DNA from: Hymenobacter artigasi
Lineage (GTDB): Bacteria; Bacteroidota; Bacteroidia; Cytophagales; Hymenobacteraceae
Direction of reading: 5' to 3'
Assembly (NCBI RefSeq): GCF_012275535.1
Contig: NZ_JAAVTK010000001.1
Span: forward strand, 558,001 to 622,000
DNA: 64,000 bases
Positions 54,222-60,919 of this stretch are shown in pieces. The notes beneath the pieces were generated by a model. That model saw only the letters and a list, made by a program, of their open reading frames with translations. It was not told the origin of the DNA and did not search any database. Made by a program: the position numbers and the translations under genes. How positions within the stretch are numbered: position 1 is the first letter of the stretch; each line of letters starts with the position of its first letter.

Positions 54222-54271
54222 GATTGGAGGGAAAAAATAGTGAAAAGATAGCCGGACACTCCTACCTCAAC

Positions 54272-54775
54272 CTATTGACTGATAGCAGTATCGGCGGCAT
54301 TAGGGTCGTTGAGCTCGGCGTTGGTATCGGTGCCGGTGATGGGCTTGATGGGCTTTGGCTCCATCTGGCCCATGCCCACGCGGGAGTTGGGGTTCAGCAT
54401 TTCATCAACGCCGGGGCGGTGGTCGTGCGCATCGAGCTCATCGATGGGGCGGCCGCTGGGCACAATGGTATCGGTGTAGTCGTCGAGGGCGGGCATGTCC
54501 TGGTTGGGGCGGTCGGGGCGGCCTTCGTCCTCCGAGCGCATGTTGTCGCGGGGCGGGGCCATGTCGTCGGCATTTTCGTTCACGCCCACGGCCGTCGAGC
54601 CGCCAGAGGTATCAGAACCGAAGCCTTCCTTACCGTCGCGGTTGCCGAAACCACCGCGGGCCGCCTCGTTCTTGGGCGGGTCGGCGTTGGGAATGTGATG
54701 GCCGGCCTCCATTTCTTCGTTGGTCGTATCGTCGTTGATGACGCGAATGGGGCGGTTATTGGGGTCGATGGCCAT
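54272..54775 (-). CDS. Acidic, probably disordered protein of unknown function
   Basis: 167 residues from the ATG at 54775 (MAIDPNNRPIRVINDDTTNEE). Rich in Asp, Asn, Pro, Gly; nothing hydrophobic long enough for a core. Contains PNADPPKNEAARGGFGNRDG and ends NDPNAADTAISQ. Similar in tone to the 72-residue neighbour 50 bases downstream, and both may respond to stress as disordered proteins do in other bacteria; this is speculation. Confidence 0.6.
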   Translation of the reverse strand: MAIDPNNRPIRVINDDTTNEEMEAGHHIPNADPPKNEAARGGFGNRDGKEGFGSDTSGGSTAVGVNENADDMAPPRDNMRSEDEGRPDRPNQDMPALDDYTDTIVPSGRPIDELDAHDHRPGVDEMLNPNSRVGMGQMEPKPIKPITGTDTNAELNDPNAADTAISQ

Positions 54776-54895
54776 GAGAATTGAAAGTGATTGCGTGATA
54801 GTGCGTATAGGAAAGGTGTACTTTGGTTTAAGCATTTGGGTTGTCTACCGCCCTGCTCATACCTCCTTACTCATTTCTTAAATATAGCATAAATC

Positions 54896-55144
54896 ATGTG
54901 GAATAACGTCGACAATAGCCTCCGCCGCAGCTTCCGGTTCAGTGACTTTAAAACGGCCTTCGCCTTCCTCACCGAAGTAGCCGCCGAGGCCGAGCGCCTC
55001 GACCACCACCCGTGGTTCAGCAACGAGTACAACGTGGTTGAATTCCGCCTCCGCACCCACGACGCGGGCAATGCCGTGACGGCCCGCGACCACCGGCTGG
55101 CGGCGGCGATTGATGCGGTGGCGGCGCGGTATGAGGTGCAATAA
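54896..55144 (+). CDS. 4a-hydroxytetrahydrobiopterin dehydratase (PCD/DCoH)
   Basis: 82 residues, family length 80-110. Catalytic histidines appear in AAEAERLDHHPWFSNEYNVVEF and THDAGNAVTARDHRLAAAID, the PCD signature ([EDK]x3H[HN]Px[WV]...). Restores tetrahydrobiopterin after aromatic amino-acid hydroxylases. No hydroxylase gene lies nearby. N terminus lacks the usual two beta strands before the first helix, so it is on the short side. Confidence 0.9.
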   Translation: MWNNVDNSLRRSFRFSDFKTAFAFLTEVAAEAERLDHHPWFSNEYNVVEFRLRTHDAGNAVTARDHRLAAAIDAVAARYEVQ

Positions 55145-55151
55145 GCAACCG

Positions 55152-55303
55152 ACTCCCCTCCTTACCAAGGAGGGGATGTTTTCGCGCCAATGAAAAGGTG
55201 GCGTTGGACGAAAGCAGAACGAATCGGACACATATTGCGCAACGCCACAACCACCCCAGCCAGCGCTACGCGCTGGCATCCCCTCCTTGGTAAGGAGGGG
55301 AGT
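55152..55303. repeat. GGAGGGG-family inverted repeat (152 bp)
   Basis: Perfect 27-base arms 55152-55178 and 55277-55303, ACTCCCCTCCTTACCAAGGA..., themselves hairpins (CCCCTCCTT...AAGGAGGGG). The interior contains GCGTTGGACGAAAGCAGAAC and CAACGCCACAACCACCCC, which match parts of the element at 57785-58003 in opposite orientation. Between the PCD gene and rsmI. Confidence 0.93.
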
Positions 55304-55334
55304 TTGATGTTCAACCTACTCTACCTTTGTCGCT

Positions 55335-56105
55335 ATGCCCAACACGGTTCTGTACCTCGTGCCCACGCCTATTGGCAATCTGGAAGATATTACCCTGCGG
55401 GCCATCCGCATTCTGGGGGAAGTGGGCACCGTGCTCTGCGAGGACACCCGCACCAGCGGCCGCCTCATGCAGCACCTGGGCATCAAAAAGCCCCTCCTCT
55501 CCTACCACCTGCACAACGAGCACCAGCAGGTGCCACGCCTGCTGGAGCGCCTGGAGAAGGGCGAAATAATGGCCCTGATTTCCGATGCCGGCACGCCGGG
55601 AATCTCCGACCCCGGGTTTCTGTTGGTGCGCGAGTGCCTGGCGCGGGGCCTGGGCGTGGAGTGCCTGCCGGGCGCCACGGCTTTTGTGCCGGCGCTGCTC
55701 AAGTCGGGCTTTGGGGCCGAGCGGTTTACGTTCGAAGGGTTTTTGCCGGTAAAAAAGGGCCGGCAGACGCGCCTGCAACAGCTGGCCTCAGAAACCCGGA
55801 CCATGATTTTTTATGAGTCGCCGCACCGCATTGTGAAAACCCTGGGCCAGTTGGCCGAGGTACTGGGCCCGACGCGGCCGGCCTCCGTCAGCCGCGAATT
55901 GACTAAATTATTTGAAGAAACCGTGACCGGCACGCTGGCCAGCCTGGAGGCTGACTTCGCGGCCCGGCCCGCCATTAAAGGAGAAATTGTCGTTGTCGTC
56001 GAAGGAAACCTCATCCCGCCCCCCCGCGAGCCCCGCCCCGGCCGCGAAGACCGATACCGCCGCGCTGCCGACGACGACGACGATGACACCGCCTACGAAG
56101 ACTAG
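55335..56105 (+). CDS. rsmI: 16S rRNA (cytidine-1402-2'-O)-methyltransferase
   Basis: 256 residues. Tetrapyrrole methylase fold: VPTPIGNLEDITLRA at the start, LCEDTRTSGRLMQHLG, ISDAGTPGISDPG (SAM site), LPGATAFVPALLKSGF and TMIFYESPHRIVKTL. Makes the 2'-O-methyl of C1402 in the decoding centre. The C terminus has a Pro/Arg and Asp-rich tail (RAADDDDDDTAYED). Its last 23 bases overlap lnt. Confidence 0.95.
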   Translation: MPNTVLYLVPTPIGNLEDITLRAIRILGEVGTVLCEDTRTSGRLMQHLGIKKPLLSYHLHNEHQQVPRLLERLEKGEIMALISDAGTPGISDPGFLLVRECLARGLGVECLPGATAFVPALLKSGFGAERFTFEGFLPVKKGRQTRLQQLASETRTMIFYESPHRIVKTLGQLAEVLGPTRPASVSRELTKLFEETVTGTLASLEADFAARPAIKGEIVVVVEGNLIPPPREPRPGREDRYRRAADDDDDDTAYED

Positions 56106-57813
56106 CCCCCTGCTGCAACAGCCGCTGTTGCTGGCCGTGCTGGGCGCTTTGCTGCTAAGCGGTGGCTGGGCCCCGTGGCCCACGGCCTGGCTGGTGCCGC
56201 TGCTGTTCATCGGCTGGGTGCCGTATTTGTTGATGGAGCGGCAGCTCACCCTCACCGGGGCCCGCAAGGGCCGCGTGTTTGCCAGCACCTACCTCCTACT
56301 GGTGAGCTGGAACGCCCTCACTACCTGGTGGGTGAGCTACGCCGACCTGCCCGCCGGCATTGCCGCCGTAGTGCTCAATGCGCTGCTCATGTGCCTGCCG
56401 CTCATGGCCTTCCGTCAGACCAAGAAGCGGCTGGGCAACCGCTGGGGCTACCTGTCGCTGCCCATCTACTGGATTGCGTTCGAGCAGCTGCATTTGCATT
56501 GGGACATCACCTGGCCCTGGCTCACGCTGGGCAATGGCTTCGCGGCCGCGCCGCAGTGGGTGCAGTGGTACGAGTACACCGGTTTCCTGGGCGGCTCGGT
56601 GTGGGTGTGGGTGGTGAATCTGCTGTTTTTCCAGGCTCTGCTTAAGCACTTGCCGGGGCTGGCATTCCAGCCCGTAGCTACCGGGGCGGCTGAAGCAACC
56701 AGCATCGAAACCGGGCGAAAGTCAGCTTTTGAGTGGCAGCCATCGTTCAATACGCCCCTCTTTTTCATCCTGCTACCCCTCGCGCTGTCTTACCTGATGA
56801 GCAGCAAGTACCAGGAAAAAGGCCCCACGGCCGAAGTCGTAGTGGTGCAGCCCAACTTCGACCCCTATGTGGAAAAGTTCGAGGGCGGCCCCAAGTTTAT
56901 TCCCTACGATGAGCAGCTCACGCGCCTGCTGGCTCTTTCCGAGCAGCACCTCACGCCCGCCACGCGCCTCGTGCTCTGGCCCGAAACGGCACTGGAGGAG
57001 CCTTACTGGGAAAACGCCATCGAAAGCAACCCCAAAATCCGCCGCGTGCGCGAGTGGCTGGGGCGGCACCCCGGCGTGGCCCTGCTCACGGGCATCACCA
57101 CGCTCAGCTCCTACCCAAGCAAGGAGGCAGCCAGCGAAACCGCCCGCTACCGCGACGACCTCGGCTACTACGACTTTTTCAACACCGGCGCGTACTTCGC
57201 CAGTGCCACCGCGCCGGTGGTCTTCTACCACAAGTCGCGCCTCGTGCCCGGCGTGGAGAAGATTCCGCCCGTGCTGGCCTCGCTCATCGCGCACATCGAC
57301 CTGGGCGGCACCGTGGGCAGCGTGGGCAGCCAGTCCGAGCGCACCGTGTATCCGGCCCCGACCAATGCGCCGGCCCTGCGCGTGGCCCCGGTCATCTGCT
57401 ACGAATCCATCTACGGCGACTTTATCGGCGAGTACATGGCCAACGGGGCCACCCTGCTGGGCCTCGTCACCAACGATGCCTGGTGGCACGACTCGCCCGG
57501 CTACCGCCAGCTACTGAGCTACGGCCAGCTGCGCTGCATCGAAACGCGCCGCGACCTGGCCCGGGCGGCCAACACCGGCTTCACGGGCTTCATCAACCAG
57601 CGGGGCGAAATCACCCAGCGCGAGCCGGCCTGGATTGCCACCGCCAGCCGCGCCACCGTGCACCTCAATGATGAAGTGACGTTTTATGTGCGCTTTGGGG
57701 AGCTGATTGGGCGGGGCGCGCAGGGGCTGGCGGTGCTGCTGCTGGTATTTGCCATTGTGGTAGGCTGGACGAGAAAGAAAAAAGCTTCCCTCCTTTTCAA
57801 GGAGGGGATGTGA
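56083..57813 (+). CDS. lnt: Apolipoprotein N-acyltransferase
   Basis: 576 residues from the ATG at 56083, which overlaps rsmI by 23 bases (coupled translation likely); a frame opening at 55987 lies within rsmI. About six N-terminal membrane segments, then a nitrilase-like domain with the triad in WPETALEEPYW (Glu), YHKSRLVPGVE (Lys) and PVICYESIYGDF (Cys), followed by a last membrane segment (about 545-565). Adds the third acyl chain to lipoproteins. The last codons (LLFKEGM and stop) are encoded by the inverted-repeat arm that follows. Confidence 0.95.
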   Translation: MTPPTKTSPLLQQPLLLAVLGALLLSGGWAPWPTAWLVPLLFIGWVPYLLMERQLTLTGARKGRVFASTYLLLVSWNALTTWWVSYADLPAGIAAVVLNALLMCLPLMAFRQTKKRLGNRWGYLSLPIYWIAFEQLHLHWDITWPWLTLGNGFAAAPQWVQWYEYTGFLGGSVWVWVVNLLFFQALLKHLPGLAFQPVATGAAEATSIETGRKSAFEWQPSFNTPLFFILLPLALSYLMSSKYQEKGPTAEVVVVQPNFDPYVEKFEGGPKFIPYDEQLTRLLALSEQHLTPATRLVLWPETALEEPYWENAIESNPKIRRVREWLGRHPGVALLTGITTLSSYPSKEAASETARYRDDLGYYDFFNTGAYFASATAPVVFYHKSRLVPGVEKIPPVLASLIAHIDLGGTVGSVGSQSERTVYPAPTNAPALRVAPVICYESIYGDFIGEYMANGATLLGLVTNDAWWHDSPGYRQLLSYGQLRCIETRRDLARAANTGFTGFINQRGEITQREPAWIATASRATVHLNDEVTFYVRFGELIGRGAQGLAVLLLVFAIVVGWTRKKKASLLFKEGM

Positions 57814-58003
57814 GCGCCGAAGAGGCGCGAATGGGGGTGGTTGCGGCGTTGAGCGGCAACTGATTAACACTTAGTTGCATTTGCTAAAAATCGATTAAAG
57901 TCCTAGCCAGCCAGCCGTTCGTTCTCACTTCGTCCAACGCCTTCACCACCCCCGTTCGCGCCTCTTCGGCGCTCACATCCCCTCCTTAAAAAAGGAGGGG
58001 AGT
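57785..58003. repeat. GGAGGGG-family inverted repeat (219 bp) supplying the end of lnt
   Basis: Arms 57785-57851 and 57936-58003 match at about 62 of 67 positions and contain GGAGGGGATGTGAGCGCCGA and GAGGCGCGAA. The stop codon of lnt (TGA, 57811-57813) is within the left arm. Loop about 84 bases, with CGTTCGTTCTCACTTCGTCC shared with 55152-55303. Confidence 0.93.
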
Positions 58004-58025
58004 TTTTCCTTCTACGACGCTTTCA

Positions 58026-58829
58026 ATGTCCCTCGATTTTACCCAACTCTCCCACGACCTCGCCGCCCTGTGCCGCACCACGGCCGAGTTCATCCGCGAG
58101 GAAGCCACTACGTTTAACCGCGCCAAGATTGAGCACAAAGGCGTGCACGACCTCGTGAGCTACGTGGACCAGGAAACCGAGCGGCGCCTTGTGGCCGGCC
58201 TGCGCCAGCTGCTGCCCGAAGCCGGCTTCATCACCGAAGAAGGCACCACCGGCCCCGACGCCCACACCGAGGAATTTATCTGGATAATTGACCCGCTCGA
58301 CGGCACCACCAATTTCGTGCACGGCCTGCCGGTGTACTGCATCAGCGTGGCGCTGGTGCAGCACCGGGAGCTGGTGGTGGGCGTGGTGCACGAGGTGGGC
58401 CGCGACGAGAGCTTCCGGGCGGTGCGTGGCGGCGGCGCATTCTGCAACGACCAGCCCATCCACGTCACCGACGTAGCCGAATTAAACAACTCTCTTATCG
58501 CCACCGGCTTTCCCTACAAGGATTTCGGCAAGATGGATGATTTCCTGAAAATCCTCGGCTCGTTTTTCACCCGCAGCCACGGCGTGCGCCGCCTAGGCTC
58601 GGCCGCTGCCGACCTGGCCTACGTGGCCGCCGGCCGCTGCGAAGGCTTCTTCGAGTTCAACCTGAACTCCTATGATGTGGCAGCCGGCATTCTGCTGGTG
58701 CGCGAGGCGGGCGGCCACGTCACCCAGTTTCTGACCGATGGCGACCCGCTGTTCGGCCGTGAGCTGGTGGCCAGCAATGGGCTCATTCACGCCGAGATGC
58801 AGGCCGCCATCGGTGAGTTCTGGCAGTAA
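58026..58829 (+). CDS. suhB: Inositol monophosphatase family protein (SuhB-like)
   Basis: 267 residues. Lithium-sensitive phosphatase motifs: FITEEGTTGPD (EE of motif 1), IIDPLDGTTNFVHGLP (motif A, DPxDGT) and motif B YDVAAGILLVREAGG (usual WDxAAG; the Trp is Tyr here). Hydrolyses inositol-1-phosphate or related sugar phosphates; in E. coli SuhB also helps ribosome maturation via NusA. Starts 23 bases after the preceding repeat. Confidence 0.92.
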   Translation: MSLDFTQLSHDLAALCRTTAEFIREEATTFNRAKIEHKGVHDLVSYVDQETERRLVAGLRQLLPEAGFITEEGTTGPDAHTEEFIWIIDPLDGTTNFVHGLPVYCISVALVQHRELVVGVVHEVGRDESFRAVRGGGAFCNDQPIHVTDVAELNNSLIATGFPYKDFGKMDDFLKILGSFFTRSHGVRRLGSAAADLAYVAAGRCEGFFEFNLNSYDVAAGILLVREAGGHVTQFLTDGDPLFGRELVASNGLIHAEMQAAIGEFWQ

Positions 58830-58843
58830 AAAGCCGGCCTACC

Positions 58844-58939
58844 CGTCATGTCGAGCGCAGCCGAGACATCTCGCTCACTTCGTTTCATCGACTGATTTAC
58901 TATTGCACGCGAGATGTCTCGGCTGCGCTCGACATGACG
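58844..58939. repeat. GTCAT-family hairpin element (96 bp)
   Basis: Perfect 31-base arms 58844-58874 and 58909-58939, CGTCATGTCGAGCGCAGCCG..., identical to the arms at 50027-50126; 34-base loop with TGATTTACTATTGC. It starts 15 bases after the suhB stop. Confidence 0.95.
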
Positions 58940-58982
58940 AACTGAATGTAAACTATTCCTTTTCCTCAGCAGTTTACCCAAT

Positions 58983-59195
58983 ATGCTCCTGCTTGCCATC
59001 ACCTCCGTCGAAATTCAGTACCTGCTGATTGGCGTGCTGTTCATCGCGGCGGCGTTTTACGTCGGGCGCATTTTCTACCGGGCGTTTTTCAGCAAAACGG
59101 CGGCCGGCTGCGCCAAGGGTTGCGGCGGGGCCTGCGGGCAATTGGATATCGATAGCCTGCAGCGCACCATTGAGGCGCGCGCGGCAGCCAAATAG
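58983..59195 (+). CDS. Small Cys-rich single-pass membrane protein (FeoB-associated type)
   Basis: 70 residues: one membrane segment (about 11-30, YLLIGVLFIAAAFYVGRIFY) and a short tail with GCAKGCGGACG, four cysteines in ten residues. This resembles the FeoB-associated Cys-rich membrane protein family, but no feoA/feoB is adjacent here. A metal-binding or iron-transport accessory role is inference. Followed by a strong terminator. Confidence 0.72.
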   Translation: MLLLAITSVEIQYLLIGVLFIAAAFYVGRIFYRAFFSKTAAGCAKGCGGACGQLDIDSLQRTIEARAAAK

Positions 59196-59248
59196 CGCGA
59201 GGCGCTGATACATAGCACTTCTGCATTTTTCTATGGCTTTGGGATAAC

Positions 59249-59293
59249 CCGTTCCCGCCCCGGCTGCGTATAGCCGGGGCGGGAACGGCTTTT
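59249..59293 (+). terminator. Strong terminator after the Cys-rich peptide gene
   Basis: CCGTTCCCGCCCCGGCT (59249-59265) and its exact reverse complement (59272-59288), 17 bp with a 6-base loop, followed by CTTTTG. Confidence 0.85.
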
Positions 59294-59342
59294 GCGCGCC
59301 CCCCCCCGCACCGCATCATCCTTACCCAAACACCCCATCGCC

Positions 59343-59684
59343 ATGCAGGACAAAGAAGAAGAACGGTCGCTTGTCAACGTTGAGAACAAACTGAACAAGG
59401 ACGGTTTCACCCAGGATTTCAACGTCATGGATGGCCGCCTGCATACCATTGGCAGCGACTCAAAAAAGAGCTACGCTGCTGATGAAGTAACCATCGTGGA
59501 TTTCTACCGCTTCGAGGGCGAAAGCAACCCCGACGACATGTCCGTCCTCTACGCCATTGAGGCCCACGACGGCACAAAGGGCACCATCTCAAACGCCTAC
59601 GGCACCTACGCCGACTCCGACACCGACGACTTCCTCAAGCAGGTCGAAGACCTCGGCAAAGACCTGACGAAGAAGGACAAATAG
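59343..59684 (+). CDS. Small protein of the family often mislabelled phosphoribosylpyrophosphate synthetase
   Basis: 113 residues from the ATG at 59343. The core FTQDFNVMDGRLHT, VTIVDFYRFEGESNPDDMSVLYAI and GTISNAYGTYAD is shared by a small Bacteroidetes family that databases frequently name phosphoribosylpyrophosphate synthetase. It lacks PRPP-synthetase ATP and PRPP loops and is far too short for that enzyme (about 315), so I treat the function as unknown. Ends in a lysine-rich tail. Confidence 0.75.
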   Translation: MQDKEEERSLVNVENKLNKDGFTQDFNVMDGRLHTIGSDSKKSYAADEVTIVDFYRFEGESNPDDMSVLYAIEAHDGTKGTISNAYGTYADSDTDDFLKQVEDLGKDLTKKDK

Positions 59685-59686
59685 GG

Positions 59687-59769
59687 GGCTAATTATAAAT
59701 TTTGAATTATAAATTATAAATAACCATTCGGTGAATTTATAATTTATAATTCAAAATTTATAATTAGCC
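59687..59769. repeat. Perfect AT-rich inverted repeat between converging genes
   Basis: 35-base perfect arms 59687-59721 and 59735-59769 (GGCTAATTATAAATTTTGAA...) with a 13-base loop. It starts two bases after one stop codon and ends six bases before the other. Contrasts sharply with the GC-rich genes around it and could terminate both transcripts. Confidence 0.95.
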
Positions 59770-59775
59770 TCAACC

Positions 59776-60795
59776 TTACCCCCACACCTTGGTGCCTTCC
59801 GAGCAGTTGCGGCACATCTCAATCTGGTCGCGGCCTTTGAGGAGGCTGCCGCGAAACTGCTGGTACTTGGGGCCGCGCCAGAGCTGGCGGAAGGTTTCGG
59901 TTTTGAGGTCGCCTTGGCGGTATTCGGCGTCTTTGTCGAAGCAGCAGGGCACGACCAGGCCATCCCAAGTGATGACGCAGGAATGCCACATTTTCCAGCA
60001 GTGGTCTACCAGCTTGTTTTTCAGGCTCCAGTTGCCGTTGCCGTTGTTCTGGTAGCGCGAGTAGTAGTCGATGGTGGGGATGAGCGGCGAGCCCTGCGCG
60101 TGGTCGTAAATCTGGGCGGTTTTGAACCACACGTCGTCTACGCCCATCGCGTCGGCCAGTTGCCGGGCATCGTCAATCTGGTGCTCGTTGGGCCGCACTA
60201 CCAGGAACTGAAAAATGATACGGGGAGTGCTCGATTTCAGCTCCTTACGCCACTTCACGATATTGCGGGTGCCCTCCAATACCTTTTCCAGCTTGCCGCC
60301 TACGCGGTATTGCTGGTACACTTCCTGCGTGGTGCCATCGAGGGAGATGATGAGACGGTCGAGGCCGCTTTCCACCGTTTTGCGGGCGTTCTGGTCGTTC
60401 AGGTAGTGGGCGTTGGTGCTGGTGGCGGTGTAAATGCCCTTATCCGCCGCGTACTTCACCAGCTCCAGGAACTGCGGGTGCAGGTAGGGCTCGCCCTGAA
60501 AGTAGAAAATCAGGTACCACAGCCGGCTGGCCACTTCATCAATCGTGCGCTTGAACAAATCGGCCGGCAGCATCCCCGTGGGCCGCGTGAACGAGCGCAG
60601 ACCGCTGGGACATTCCGGGCAGCGCAGGTTGCAACTGGTAGTGGGCTCGAAGCTGAGCGCCATGGGCAGGCCGCGCAGGCGGGCCTTGCCGGTAATCTTG
60701 CTCAGGATGTAGGAGCCCACAATCTGCGTCGCGTTCCAGACCCGCAACGGGGTGGCTTTGGACAATACATTGAGGCTATCGGTGAGCACGGACAT
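59776..60795 (-). CDS. Radical SAM/SPASM-domain protein
   Basis: 339 residues. The Fe-S cluster motif CNLRCPEC (Cys55, Cys59, Cys62, CxxxCxxC) follows SFEPTTSC; the SAM-binding strand region (FQGEPYLHPQ, the GGEP position) comes next. The C-terminal region has DHCWKMWHSC, VPCCFDKDAEY and EMCRNCSEG, the Cys set of a SPASM-type domain binding further Fe-S clusters. Substrate cannot be read; related enzymes modify peptides or act in cofactor maturation. No obvious peptide substrate gene is beside it. Confidence 0.9.
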   Translation of the reverse strand: MSVLTDSLNVLSKATPLRVWNATQIVGSYILSKITGKARLRGLPMALSFEPTTSCNLRCPECPSGLRSFTRPTGMLPADLFKRTIDEVASRLWYLIFYFQGEPYLHPQFLELVKYAADKGIYTATSTNAHYLNDQNARKTVESGLDRLIISLDGTTQEVYQQYRVGGKLEKVLEGTRNIVKWRKELKSSTPRIIFQFLVVRPNEHQIDDARQLADAMGVDDVWFKTAQIYDHAQGSPLIPTIDYYSRYQNNGNGNWSLKNKLVDHCWKMWHSCVITWDGLVVPCCFDKDAEYRQGDLKTETFRQLWRGPKYQQFRGSLLKGRDQIEMCRNCSEGTKVWG

Positions 60796-60812
60796 AGAAA
60801 GGGGCTAAAAGC

Positions 60813-60897
60813 AGTAGCGCGAACTTTGTAGTTCGCGTCCCCGCGCCATAAGGGGTTTCAGTGGCGCGGGGACGCGAACTACAAAGTTCGCGCTACT
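60813..60897. repeat. Perfect 36-bp inverted repeat, GCGAA/TTCGC family
   Basis: Arms 60813-60848 and 60862-60897 (AGTAGCGCGAACTTTGTAGT...) are perfect, with a 13-base loop, and each arm is itself partly palindromic (GCGAACT...AGTTCGC). Between the TlpA-like gene (stop 60920) and the radical SAM gene (start 60795), both leftward. Related to 5860-5956. Confidence 0.95.
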
Positions 60898-60919
60898 TCG
60901 GTTGCATTCAGTCGAACGC

